From: Gracilaria vermiculophylla
Lineage: Eukaryota; Rhodophyta; Florideophyceae; Gracilariales; Gracilariaceae
Assembly (NCBI GenBank): GCA_019155205.2
Contig: JAHNZQ020003150.1
Coordinates: forward strand, 1,183,677-1,224,645
Direction: 5' to 3'
Length of the DNA stretch: 40,969 nucleotides
Shown here: positions 10,431-21,347 of the stretch, piece by piece
Layout of the letters: each line of letters begins with the position of its first letter
Position numbering within the stretch: the stretch's first letter is position 1
Translations under genes and position numbers: made by a program
The notes under the pieces: model-generated
The model's database searches: none
What the model was told of the DNA's origin: nothing
Seen by the model: only the letters and a program-made list of their open reading frames with translations

Positions 10431-11051
10431 TTCCCCAGTGTTTGTGAATGAGAACCAAACGCGCTCGTGTCGGTGCATTGCAAGTCACCGTTTTCGAAGG
10501 AACTCAAAGGTATTTGGGAGTTATCCGTGAAACCCCTCAGTTGCTGTCTATTTCCTCCACCCGTCTCTAGAATATTTACTTGAGAGTCGTAGGTGTGCTC
10601 CAGTGAATTAAAGGATGTGCCCGGTTCATAAACAATTCTTCGCTTGTCATTGTTTACTTTATGTGCACAAGACCTTTTTCACTCACAACTTGACCAGTTG
10701 CTTCCACAATTTTGATTTGGGTGTGACTTATGCTTTGATCGTCATCGTCGAGACTATCGACAGTGCCATGACGTACACAGTAGATTAAACTAGATTCATC
10801 CGGGTACGGCGAAATTCAAGACCTTGAGAGGATTCAACACAATTCAAACTCAAGTCTTGCATTATCTCGTTTGGGAAACCATGACGTAATAGAATGAAAC
10901 AGTCATGCACACTTACGCATGCGCGTATGCGCACTAGAAATCTTGTAGTTCCATTGAGCGACATCCGAGCACTGTAAAGGGCTCGCTTCATCTACGTAAA
11001 CTCTAGAGAGACCGTCAGGTGTCTGATTGAACTTCTTCGACTCTCCTCGGA

Positions 11052-11892
11052 TCAACAGATGGTAAGTCTCGAACTCGACCAAGTTCTCTTTGATGCTGGA
11101 GCAACTATTCCTTCCCTGTTCGTCACCGTGATCACTGTAAATTTCGAAACAAGAGGTCCATAGAGCTCATAACTATCTTGTACAGGATCACCATTCATGA
11201 TGTGTTTTCCTCGCATCGCAATTAGTGCGTTGCTGCCACCAGTCGCAATTACTTTACAAAGTCCACCACTCGCCATCAGAAGATTGCCACCAACATGGTG
11301 CCCCCTTAGACTCCGATTGTACGCGTTACCTCGAACGCTATTCATGTTATTCAGCAGTAGACTAACACCGATTCCGGATAGGTTTCCAGAACTGTGACCA
11401 GGAGCGATGTCAAGGTCAATATCCATCATTTCTTCCATCTCACAGAGCTCCATATTTAGCATATTCAATCCTTTTCATCCATCGATCCTATTGTTAATTC
11501 CGGTAAAACGTCTAATAGAAAAACTGCCATCTCCAGCAGTTCCAAGTACTTGTAAACACCTTTGATGGTTATCAATGATAAATCGATGACCCACAGAAAG
11601 ATTTGTGAAATCTAAATGAAAGGTGCTATCTCCGGGGCTAGAACTTAAAAGCTGAGTAGTCTGTATATTCTTCCATGAATACCCCTCGCTCAACCTTGCT
11701 TTCACCTGAGATATTCCATGCATTCTTGTTTGCATGATTTGATTCCCTGTTTGCGAGACGCAAGTCAATGTTATGATCAAGAAGTAGAATTTGACTTATT
11801 GCATTCCTTCCGCTCGGGCGAGAAGCCGATCTGTTTCCATCGTTAATAACTAACTTAACGTTTCCTGATCCCCCAACAACATACTTGCATAT
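11052..11892 (-). other. Second RTX-like portion of the pseudogene
   Basis: Past the stop at 11893 the same frame continues with VVGGSGNVKLVINDGN, an RTX-like turn. A frameshift near 11800 then leads to open segments at 11780-11475 and 11468-11052, which share one frame separated by a single stop. They contain weaker glycine turns (GNAYNRSL, ATGGSNALIAMRG). This suggests a long body of degenerate beta-roll or adhesin-like repeats rather than a separate gene. Confidence 0.5.
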
Positions 11893-12340
11893 TTACCATT
11901 GGGCTGAGTCTGATAGAGATATGAGCACCACTGTGTCTCCGTCTTCTTTGTATCCATACTCATTATACCCATAACCGATATCTATCAAGCGAACGTGCTC
12001 ATCACCGATGACCTGAGTACTGATGTCGATATTGTTCCCAACGTCATCCAATAATGTTTCAGTGACATTTTCAATTCCTGAAATCAATCCTCCTCGTTTT
12101 AAAGCAAAAACAAACATTGCCTCCAGTTCTTTCCCGTCATACGAATATGCCATGCAACGATCACGTTCTCTATAAAACTCCAAATCAGGGCTGATGTCAT
12201 CCACATTAAATATGGCCTTTGCAATCACCCTGTTCCCTTCTGTGGCCCATTCGTCACATGCACAGAAGAAATGACCATCCGTAAAATAATCTTAGTGGCT
12301 CTTGTTGAGAAGATACCACAAGAACGTTCCGTTGAGGGTT

Positions 12341-12895
12341 TCATTGGATATTGTCGTCTCCCTGTTTCGGGTTAAAGAAAATGTCCACAAATCTCCTTGC
12401 CATCTCCGAGTTTGAATTAAAAGCAGTCTTGTGCTTTGCGTTCCATAGTTCTTCAAAGTTGTTTGTCGATACTCCAAGAGAAATATCACCAAAACCTTCA
12501 CCATCATTCCGTGAAGAAAAGTTGACATAAACACTATGGATAGAGCCAAGAAGGAACACAAGCGCATTTGTGAAGGATACATAACTATAAGGGAAAAAAT
12601 CAGGCGAAATCTGAAGAGTGTCGTTACCCTTTCCTCTCTTGCCCATTGCATCGATTCCCGGTTCGGACCGCAACAAATTGTCACCATATCCACCGATCAA
12701 TTCATCGATAGATTTACTCCTATTCAAAAAGTCATTTCCTGGCCTCCCGTAGAGTTTAACATTTCCTGCTTCCCCAAATAAAATATCATCACCAGCATAT
12801 CCGTAAAGAGTTTCTGCTCCAACACCAGCCAGGATCAGGTCGTCTTTTTGCCTTCCATCTAATATTTCAATGAGGCTTCCATCACTCTCTCAGAT
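12341..12895 (-). other. RTX (hemolysin-type calcium-binding) repeat block
   Basis: A continuous open frame encodes glycine- and aspartate-rich nonapeptide turns: GYAGDDILFGEAG, then GRPGNDFLN, GGYGDN and GKRGKGNDTLQ. These fit the GGxGxDxUx pattern of the hemolysin-type calcium-binding repeat, which binds calcium in a parallel beta roll in exported bacterial proteins. The block follows the helical segment after two frameshifts (near 13055 and 12895) and ends at a TGA at 12341. This is the clearest family signature in the pseudogene. Confidence 0.8.
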
Positions 12896-13018
12896 CAATC
12901 CCAAGGCTTTGATCCTCTCCGTTGGCTTTGGCTTTTTCGCCAAGTTGCCGCACAATTTTCTCTTTAACACTAGTTTCATATGCACCTTCTTCTGCAAGCC
13001 CAATGGCAGCGGCATCAG

Positions 13019-14070
13019 TCAGAAATATGAAAAGACCATATCCTTCTGCCTTATACCTGTCTGCCTGGTCATCGATGTAAACGTCCTTGTATCTACCATG
13101 TCTGCGAAGAATCCAGTAACCATATTGATGACTGCGAGGACAGTATTAATTAGATCGACCACAAGGGACAATGCAGTGCCGATACCAGGAATGAAGTCGA
13201 GGACCATGGTCACTCCATCTAAAGCGACGGTCACACAATCTATACTGGTCATGATCCCATAAATTGCAGCTTTTCCTAAATTTCCGCTTTTCCGCGCATC
13301 ATCTGCAGCTATCGCATTTTTGACGATCGACGTACTTCCCATCCCAATTGCAAATGCTTCTTCTACAGCTAAAGCAAAACGAAGACCAACACGGGCTGCT
13401 TGACGAGCAGGAGCTTTTGCAATTGTGCTCACTCTCTTGCTGAGTTTTTCCTGCACCAGAATGCAGATATTATTGAGTCCGTCACCAATTCCAAGCACTT
13501 CTTGAGCCGTGCAAAACAGAGCATTGCGCATGATTGTCTGATACTCTTCGTCTGCAATTTGCTTCTCTTGAAGACGGCGTTCTGCATTACTAATCATTTC
13601 ATTTCCAGCAGCTATATGGATGCTTCTCATAGCCACCCCGTAACTACCAGTTACACCTTGAACACCATGACTTACTTTCCCGAGCATCTTTTCTGCTTTT
13701 AGCTTACCTGTATTTTAATCTTTTAGGCTCTGAAGCTGATTGTTGAGGAAACCCGTTTTATGCTCCAGCTTTTGCTGTTGAGTCGGAAAGCCTTCTTCAA
13801 CCTGCTGCTTTGCTGATTCTGCTACAGGACGATTCACTTCTAAGTTGAACCCTTTTCTTCGACGACGAGCAGCTTCTACATCAAAGTTAAGCCGTTCTGA
13901 AACTAACTGATTTTCTTTGATTACCGTCTCAAGCTGACCATTTTACTTATCCAGTTTTTCCCCTAGCCTGGTGTACTTGCGCAGTGTAAAATTGTTTATG
14001 CCGTTTGCTAGATCATATACCGAGTCAGGCAGACTGGAGAAGGCCCCTCCAAATGTTTGCCCGCTCCAGA
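13019..14070 (-). other. Coiled-coil and hydrophobic helical segment of the RTX pseudogene
   Basis: One reading frame covers this stretch, interrupted only by TAA codons at 13943-13945 and 13715-13717. The upstream part is charged and Gln/Glu-rich (AESAKQQVEEGF) and looks like a coiled coil. An ATG at 13687 begins 222 open codons, mostly Ala-rich helix. A hydrophobic hairpin-like stretch at about 13097-13207 (starting MVLDFIPGIGTALSLVV) could insert into a membrane. Similar hydrophobic helical segments precede the repeats in RTX-type pore formers, but the sequence is not close to any one family I can name. A pore role is inference. Confidence 0.5.
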
Positions 14071-14493
14071 TATGTAGTTACTTAAGCGAATGAGATCTGT
14101 TTCTCCATCGCTATTAACATTTCCTTACAGAACCAGTCCATTAAGATCAGGATCATCTCGAAAAGCAACGAAAGAAGAAGAGTAGTCTTCGTTCTGAGAG
14201 ATAAGCTGCACGATATTATGTATGTTTCTTCTTCCTTCCAAGGACTCTTGAAAGATATTCACCACAACTTGCAACTAGGGGTCATCCTTCACATCTTGCA
14301 ATGCAGAAATATACTCATCCGATGCTCCGGTGGCTGTCAAAGATTCTGCAATTGTTTCCATCGGCTTCATGGGATCCAGTGCAGAACTATTTCCCTTTAC
14401 ACCAAAGGCTTCGGCTTCCGTTGCAATTGACCGACCAAAGCCTCTAACAAATCCACCCTGTGCATCAACACAAAAAACATCAGTTTTTGCCAT

Positions 14494-17400
14494 GTTTAGA
14501 AATGACTTCCTATGTCTGTGAAAAAATGTAGAGGGCTCATATGAGACAAAGAGAAGATGCTGGAAAGCGTCACTTGTTCTTCAAGAGTACGGTAGGGTGA
14601 AATTCTAGATTTGCAGCAGTTGTTCATCATTTGACCATTTTATAGTGCGAAATCATGTCGTACAACTCACCCCTGAGGTATCGAGATCCGTGTTCCACAC
14701 TTCTTTTTTTTCTCATGTGCTGGAAGAGATTATTCTGAGATCCATGGTGGATGCTAAAAGAGATGAAGAGAAAACCTCATGCCTGCATGAGTAAGTGGGA
14801 GCACGGAGAAAGCACCAATTAGCTGACATCCTTCTGCGCCCTGCGCTATTTCCTTGTGTAAATGATGTGGATTTTTTTACTTCAGTTGTAAATGCAAAAT
14901 GCTTGCCGCTGGTAGCGTGCCTGATCGGAAAGAACATGGCTGGTACAGCTCTCGAGTCTTGAGCTCTTATGAAATCGATTCCTACTGAAGCGATTCAACA
15001 TGCGGAAAAGTCTTTCACTTTTGCGTCAACTCTTGCGGTTGATGATGGGGTTTTAGCCCGGTGATTTTTTGGAAGCAATTGGTTGTCTTTGTCTGTAGAG
15101 ATTTTGGATCTCGGACAAATTGCTGTCACAATTGCAATAGGAGCAGTTTGCTCCAACAAAAGGAAGGAATATGAAACCAACTCTAGAAACACTCAACTCT
15201 AATCTGACGAACATCTGGATTACTTTTCGTTCATAACAGGATTAAGCGTGGAAGGCAGTTGTCACAGGATATAGCCGAAGTTAATATAAGACGGTGAAGC
15301 TGACTTTAAGGTAGCTCAAATAAAACTCTCGTAGTGTCCGACATTGCTGCACAAGGTAAAACATCGATTCGACAGACAGTGACTATGAGGAACACTCGAC
15401 GATGGCAAAGTAGGCGATGCTTGAAGCAGAACATGGTTATTGACAGTAGCGTTTAGACCAAAACAAGAGGGCTGCGAATGTATGTCCACATTTTATAATA
15501 TTGGGATTTCGTACGGTTTTTGGGGTTATGAAACTTTTATTTTTGACATGAAAGACACATATCAAGAAAATTGTGATGAATACGCTTAATGTGACTTTCA
15601 TCAGTTCCCACTTGTGACACGAATACCCGAAGGCACGGTTCAGTGGTTGGTTGCAGACACAAAGTAGATCTGCATAGGTTCGCCGAGAGTTTGGATTGCA
15701 TTTTGAAGAGTTGTCACAGAGTAGGAGCATGGCGAAGCACTGCAGGTTTCTTCCTTGGATGGTTGGGTAGGGTGTTTAAATTGGTTAGATATTTGAGACA
15801 GAGTGCGACGACGCATACGGTATCGGGCGTTTCTATCAGCAGAGGAGAGGCTACCACTTGCGACTGTAGTTAAGCTCCTCTTATCGGTAGTTCCCATAAA
15901 AATTACATTTTCGGTAACTCAACTATCATTCTCCAATGACAGTTTCTTGAACGATAACTAAAAGCACGTCAGGTATCAAATCAGGGCCAATTATGTGTCC
16001 TGATACCATACCTTTCGAGATTTGAATCATCTGCCATCCAGTGCTTTTGCTTTTGCGTCGATGTTGGAAGGGTGAAGGTACATTATTCGGATGAGCTTCA
16101 TTGCACAGACGGCATGAATTACAAAGCCCAAGCTTCTGCTTTTGGCTGTATGATCTTCAATCTGGAAGTTTTGTTAAATAGCTCGTTGCAGATATCTACC
16201 GCTCTGCATAGTTTCGTAGACGAAGGAAAAGTGTTTTGTGAAAGAAAACTAAATTGAACCCCAAAGCGCACGTGTCGGCGGTGTGCCGCCCGGCTTCAAA
16301 AGTAATCAAGACGTATCATTGGCCAACCACGTGACTGTAATTGAGCCTGAATTATTTTCACACGAGCACAATTCCTTCTCTCAGGTTACCCTCTCCCGGC
16401 ACGGTAAATTGAAACAAAGTGAAATTTGAAACATGCCCACATATTATTAATCAAGTCTGTTTTTGATATTCAAAAGAACACACTGCTAAGAAATGGCTTC
16501 CAGTTCTCAGGGGAACTTGAAACAACTGTTTCAAAATTTCTTCTAGACCGAAAGGTTCATATAGTCTTCGAACCTTCAAAATTAATCTTCAAATGGGTAG
16601 TTTGGCTTAACTTGAGCTCCTACTTAGCGTTTCATGAAGTAACAAAATACCACCTTTAAAGGGTCAAGGCCTCACGGTGTGCGTAACGTTTATGAGTTGT
16701 TGCTCCCGATTTTCTATACGTTACTGTGCCGTCGACCACAAATTTGGGAACTGGAAGGCAATCTTATTGACCGTGCAACCTCTAGAACTGAACAATGCTT
16801 TCGTTTCCTTGAGCTTTTCACGAAGTTGCACGCAGTAGCTCACTTCTTGCCTTCAATTCGAAGCGCACCATAACGGAGCTCGATATTGTGCGCCGATGAG
16901 GGTGGCTTTCGAGGTTTTTTGTTTTTCAAAACGAACCCTGCAATCGCAATACCAGACACACTCAACGCTGTTTGATATTACGTGACTTCAGCCGACTTCC
17001 TGAAACTCAATCAATCAATCGAAACTCTTGAAGACCTGTACAACAAAGTACCAATTCCTCAATATTTGTCAAAATTTTCCCATACCGATTCATCATACCC
17101 GGCCGGAAAAGGATACTTTCTACGTCCATACGGATACCGCCTTTATTTTTTTAAAATAACTTGCGCACGTCCTACTTTTACACGGCTACCATGTTAAACA
17201 CCCGTACAGTAATTTGACTGCAGTACAGGCACTTCCACAACGATCAGCGAAATCACAGCAGCACTTCCCCTGGAGCCCAACCGTTTTTCTTTTCCGCCTT
17301 CGAGAATTGCGCAGCAACGGCAAACGCGAGCCCGTTGCGCAGTGAGCTCTCATTATGCAATTCCGAGACCAGCTCATAAACGGTCTGTTAATGCCGTTTG

Positions 17401-17842
17401 CATGGAATTGATATCGGTACTTGAACGGTACTTCCGAGACATGTTCACTTCGATGTGTTCGAGAACTGGTGTCCCGAACTTTAGTTCTAAGAACCGTCAA
17501 ATTTGTTGTTGATTTCAGCGACGGATTATATTTATTCCGACTTAAAATGTGACAAGGCGCAGCGGAAGATGCAATACGAAAAGAGGTTCAGCTGGTTCTC
17601 GCAGAAGAACAACAGACTCTTCGTCTTCAATAGTAGATAATGCGCTGCGATTGCTAATCTAGCTTAAACTCACAAGACCTGATTCGATTCAATACTCACA
17701 GACAGTATAGCTTGAAGACTGTCTTCGAGACAGTACTTGACGACAGTGTGGCTTGTAGACTATCTTTGTGGTTCTGTGTGGCCCAATACCTCCATCGGTG
17801 TTACAACTAACATGTACTGCATTTAAATGGTCACGTTGACTA
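14494..17842. other. Intergenic region of about 3.3 kb with no recognised gene
   Basis: No family is recognisable. Overlapping minus-strand frames at 15897-15640 and 15730-15437 encode a Ser/Thr-rich stretch and, in another frame, one hydrophobic segment (KVTLSVFITIFLICVF). They could be a frameshifted small membrane-protein remnant, but nothing supports this further. Other open frames are short and of random composition. The 3' flank of the minus-strand gene contains the short repeat at 17701-17766. Confidence 0.45.
17701..17766. repeat. Two 25 bp direct repeats in the 3' flank of the Gly/Ser-rich gene
   Basis: Copies at 17701-17725 (gacagtatagcttgaagact plus gtctt) and 17742-17766 (gacagtgtggcttgtagact plus atctt) match at most positions and are 41 bases apart. 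A shorter gacagt-like copy lies between them. They fall downstream of the stop codon of the minus-strand gene and are probably non-coding. Confidence 0.6.
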
Positions 17843-18745
17843 TCATCTGCAGCACATGCGAACATTTCCATGAATGACGACCCATTGTGCTCTGCAGGAC
17901 TGCAAGCCACCACCAACTCCTCCGTTACCTCCCATGCCACCGTCGCCGAAGGGGACACCTTCAAAGAAACCGTTACTTCCATGGCTACCATGGCCTCCCC
18001 CGAAGAATTCGAAGCCACCGCCGCCGCCGACACCTCCGACTCCGCCGATACTTTCAACGTCATCGCCACCTCCCATGCCGAAGCCCTCATCACTCCCAAT
18101 ATCCATACCAGGTCCGTGGCCAGTGGAAGCGCCGCTTTCATTCAAATCATTCTCAAAAGTATCATTAATGCTCGATGCTCCGGAACCTTCAAGTCCAGAT
18201 ACGGAGGGTTCTGTGCTTTCCTTACTAGCATTTCCCCCCGAACCAGTGGAAACACCGCTCGCGCCAACTGAGATGCCCTGATTTGCTTCAGTGCCTCCGT
18301 GAGATGTAGGAAATTGTCCACCTTCGTTGCCTTGCCACCCAAAAGAAGAGGAAGAAGAAGTGCCTACATCCTCCAAAGGCTGCCCTGAGACAACTTTATC
18401 ATTACTGATCGCATTGCCTCCAAAGGATTGTTCCGGCCTCCATAAGAATATACTCTCGGCTTTACAAACTGGATTGGTCTGCTGGAAGTTCACCACCTTA
18501 AATGTCTCGAGTGCCTTTTCGTCGATGTCCGTTACTTCCCATGCCTTCTTTATTCTTACATCTCCAAATTGCGATCGATTGCCGTGGAGAATGTGCACTT
18601 TTTGGGTCGGAACAAAAGGGCATTGTACTACATCTCCGAATTCAGAAACGCACATTCCATTTCGCAGACAAATTAACACTTCACCTGTTGAGACCAAAGT
18701 CAATAGAGATGTAACAAGTGCATGCCAACAGAATTTTTTGAGCAT
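17843..18745 (-). CDS. Secreted Ser/Gly-rich protein of unknown family
   Basis: Encodes 300 residues from an ATG at 18745 in a favourable context (caaaATG). Residues 1-22 form a signal peptide (CWHALVTSLLTLVSTG). Residues 23-105 are a compact region with four Cys (26, 32, 42, 94), which could form two disulfides. From about residue 108 the sequence is low-complexity Ser/Gly/Glu (for example GASGVSTGSGGNAS), with likely N-glycosylation sites at 172, 194 and 202. Residues 222-281 are Gly-rich (GGVGGVGGGGGFEFFGGG). The end carries three more Cys (284, 298, 299). The Gly-rich part recalls the two genes at the left of the window, but the N-terminal cysteine region and the tail differ, so it is not an obvious paralogue. 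An exported matrix or surface role is inference. A second minus-strand frame (18141-17689) overlaps it and is probably a composition shadow. It is divergent from the gene at 19483. Confidence 0.75.
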   Translation of the reverse strand: MLKKFCWHALVTSLLTLVSTGEVLICLRNGMCVSEFGDVVQCPFVPTQKVHILHGNRSQFGDVRIKKAWEVTDIDEKALETFKVVNFQQTNPVCKAESIFLWRPEQSFGGNAISNDKVVSGQPLEDVGTSSSSSFGWQGNEGGQFPTSHGGTEANQGISVGASGVSTGSGGNASKESTEPSVSGLEGSGASSINDTFENDLNESGASTGHGPGMDIGSDEGFGMGGGDDVESIGGVGGVGGGGGFEFFGGGHGSHGSNGFFEGVPFGDGGMGGNGGVGGGLQSCRAQWVVIHGNVRMCCR

Positions 18746-19482
18746 TTTGCTAGGGATGGGAAAACTGCTGCAGCGCGATTTTTAATATCACCGCTGAGGA
18801 ACAAGCGAGTCACAAAATCACATGAGCACAGGTTGCCTAGTCGTTCGTCCGAATAGATCTATAAAGGAGAGTGATGGCAATGCGTACATGCCAGAAAAAC
18901 AGCTCCAAGAGTACACGCATGAAATGGCACACGAATTGCAATAACTGTCGTGCAACGGGATTGCGTCATTATCTGTTTTGAAACAGTTTGCTGCTCATAT
19001 GGACCATATTGTGGCTTGAAACATGAACAGAGAAAATAGTTGCTGCCTCCTCGCTGGATTTTCTCTTCTTCGGACTTTAAATTTGCCAAGAGAAATATCA
19101 TGGGATGATTCTCCGGGCCGCTAAAGTAAAACCACTAGCACGCAAAACTAAATGACGGTCACTGCTGCGAATGACAAGGAACTAATCGTGTCCCATGCCT
19201 GCAGAGCCAAACATCCAAATTTAACAGTTCTTGTTACTTATATATCGGTAACTTGGTGAATAGACCACGTTGCGATCGGTTGCATCATTTTGCGGTTGCG
19301 CGATTGACATTGTACTGTAAGAGCGCCGTACTTATCCAACCCGTGCTCTAGGTCAGCACACTATTATGGCGATATACAGTTCTGCATCAGGTCAGTCAGG
19401 GCAAACCTTTCATGAACGATTTCTTCGTAAATGACCCATTCTTGGTATCGTTGTGCTTCAGGTCAACAGAAGAACATCAGTC
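18746..19482. promoter_or_regulatory. Divergent intergenic region between two genes
   Basis: This 737 base stretch separates the starts of the minus-strand gene (18745) and the plus-strand gene (19483) and should hold both promoters. A TATA-like run, ttatatat, lies at 19238-19245, about 240 bases upstream of the plus-strand ATG, which is further than usual. A plus-oriented tataaagg lies near 18870. No clear TATA box is visible for the minus-strand gene. Confidence 0.35.
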
Positions 19483-20559
19483 ATGTTCATACCCGTTCGT
19501 GCCCAGATAGTAAGCTTATCGATAACTTTTGCATTTGTCACCGCTGAAATTGGGGCTCTTTTGGCAGCTAAAACCATCAACCGAGTGTTTGAGACTTCGG
19601 TGTTAAAAAAAAGCAGAAGAGTATTTCTCTATCAGCATTGTCGGAGACTTAGGCTCATATCAGCTTTTGTTCTGCTATCTTTTGTAGGCTTGGAAGCTTT
19701 TACATCATCAGTCACATCAACAGAGTTCAGAGATGTTGTTCTCACTGAAAACTGCAAGAGCATGGGGTTTCGTGATGAAAACAACTCCAAGGTTGATGGG
19801 AATGATATCGAAGTGGATCTTATAACCTTTCGGTGCCTTCAAGTCAACGGAACGTCATTTAAGCTGCACTCTGGAAGGAAGAGTCTCGACACATCAGAAT
19901 CTGTTTGTGATGATACGGTAATGTTTGAGTTCGAGAGATCCTCTCGAGTGTCCCGATCTTTGTCGGAGGTAAAGAGAATGTGCGAAGTGTCCAAATTACC
20001 GGAGTTGTGCCCAAACGAAGAAGATCAAGTGGCGTTCGATGTGGAATTGTGCATTCACTATCTTTACGAGGACAACCAGCTGTTTTTGTCCGCGAACTTA
20101 TTTCAGAAGGATAGTCTGGATCAGGCTGGCGACTTCTTGGTACCAAAAGTCCATGCAAACCTTTCCTCTGTGATGGTTTCGAACATAGTGAGCATTGCTC
20201 TGCAGGAAAACTTGAAGAGCAATCTTCAGGACGAAGTTCATTTTCTGAGGAAGATTTTCACGACCACCAAGCAAACGCGTTGTGAGTTTGTCAAGGATCA
20301 AAGAGAGGGGACAATAGTACCCACTTCTGTGTTGGTTACTGTTGTGGGCTTGTGCACATTGTTCATTGTTACTTCTGCACTACTGATGATTTTCGTCCAC
20401 CGACACCCGATGGTAAACCTCAGCGATCCGTATTGGTGGGCTCATAACGGGGATGTACCGAAAACAGAATCGAAAAGAAGTCTAACCGTTCGAATTGTGG
20501 ACGAGGTTCCAATAGTAAGTTTTTCAGACTTTACGCCATCCGTAGCTGACGGCGCCTAG
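19483..20559 (+). CDS. Integral membrane protein with Cys-containing ectodomain, unknown family
   Basis: Encodes 358 residues from the ATG at 19483. The open frame extends ten codons upstream to a GTG, which I do not take as the start. Numbering from the ATG: hydrophobic segments at about 5-28 and 58-73 (ISAFVLLSFVGLEAF); a predicted ectodomain of about 200 residues with seven Cys (91, 118, 142, 167, 176, 190, 267) and N-glycosylation sequons NGTS (122) and NLSS (226); a strong transmembrane segment at about 280-305 (TSVLVTVVGLCTLFIVTSAL); and a cytoplasmic tail of about 50 residues beginning HRHPMVNLSDPYWWA. The Trp-rich juxtamembrane motif is distinctive but not one I recognise. Topology fits a receptor-like or surface protein; no enzyme motif is seen. 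Confidence 0.78.
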   Translation: MFIPVRAQIVSLSITFAFVTAEIGALLAAKTINRVFETSVLKKSRRVFLYQHCRRLRLISAFVLLSFVGLEAFTSSVTSTEFRDVVLTENCKSMGFRDENNSKVDGNDIEVDLITFRCLQVNGTSFKLHSGRKSLDTSESVCDDTVMFEFERSSRVSRSLSEVKRMCEVSKLPELCPNEEDQVAFDVELCIHYLYEDNQLFLSANLFQKDSLDQAGDFLVPKVHANLSSVMVSNIVSIALQENLKSNLQDEVHFLRKIFTTTKQTRCEFVKDQREGTIVPTSVLVTVVGLCTLFIVTSALLMIFVHRHPMVNLSDPYWWAHNGDVPKTESKRSLTVRIVDEVPIVSFSDFTPSVADGA

Positions 20560-21347
20560 AGAAGCTGCTCAGGAAGCTGTCCGGACGCGGTCTAGACAAC
20601 CAGCTATAATTTCAAACAATTTCCATAGTGGTGGTTTATGTTCATTTTGCCGTACGGAAAAGCACTTTAGCACAAGACTATAAGATACTAGGGCTACCTC
20701 AATCCCATTTTATGTAAAATATATGAATGTGTCTGAGTAAATATTTATTTCTATGAAAGTATAGTAAGCAGGTTGAAGTGGTCATTCTAGGACTCGAATC
20801 CAGGGTCAAGGTTATCTGGAAGAAGTACTCACGGTGGTTGCAAGCCGAGCTATAGTCGCTCATGTGCTTTCCAAAGGCACGGAACTGGAGATGTTCAAAT
20901 ACAAAGATTATCTTTGATCTGCAGCTCGATGACACTAATAAAATCATATCTGAAAGAATACCTATTATAAGGTTGGGGTTCTAGACCCTTTATTTGAATC
21001 ATACTTTATTTCTAAGTCTGTTTGTGTCTGGCTGCTTGTGAGAGGTCGCTCGTTTCAAGGTCTAGGAACAGTTACGTGGGCTTCTATACGTGTTGCAACG
21101 GGCGCAAAAGACCGCTTAATCTACTATCCTACCACGCATTCATATCTGGAACGTACTAATCTCCGATGATACATAGTGGTAGCAATCCTTCCACGGCACA
21201 CAAAACACTCGGATGAACAAGTAATACAAAACTTTTCCGACACTATTGACGTTCAAAATAGATGAGTTTCTGTTCTGCATCAATTATAATCATATCATTA
21301 GATCTTCCCCACAAAAAGTGAGTAGTCTCGTAGAGAGAAATGCAGGT
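20560..21347. other. Intergenic region left of the copia element
   Basis: About 790 bases with no open frame of recognisable family. The first 150 bases are probably the 3' UTR of the membrane-protein gene. The rest is AT-rich and ends at the inferred left edge of the copia LTR. Confidence 0.5.

Larger units (their letters stand above)
7502..14493 (-). pseudogene. Decayed giant RTX-repeat protein gene ending in a DM9 domain
   Basis: A coding signal runs along the minus strand for about 7 kb (some 2,300 codons). It starts at the ATG at 14493 and ends after a DM9 domain near 7502. Order: N-terminal region without a signal peptide; coiled-coil part; hydrophobic helical segment; hemolysin-type calcium-binding (RTX) repeats; a long body with further RTX-like turns such as GGEVYCGVGNN near 9290; Pro/Thr repeat tracts; DM9 domain. 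It is broken by stops, among them 13943-13945, 13715-13717, 12341-12343, 11893, two adjacent stops near 9940, 9223 and 8345. Frameshifts lie near 14275, 13055, 12895, 11800, between 11050 and 10430, and at about 7925. After most stops the same frame resumes with plausible protein, so decay is recent or partial. RTX proteins are typically bacterial exported proteins, so horizontal acquisition is possible. One gene rather than two is inferred from the nearly continuous coding across 8.8-8.3 kb. Confidence 0.7.

Noticed and set aside
15437..15897. Frameshifted small membrane-protein gene
   Set aside because: One hydrophobic stretch in one of two overlapping frames; no family and no start or stop logic.
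19453..19482. GTG start ten codons upstream of the membrane-protein ATG
   Set aside because: Non-ATG start in a eukaryote-like sequence; the ATG at 19483 is preferred.
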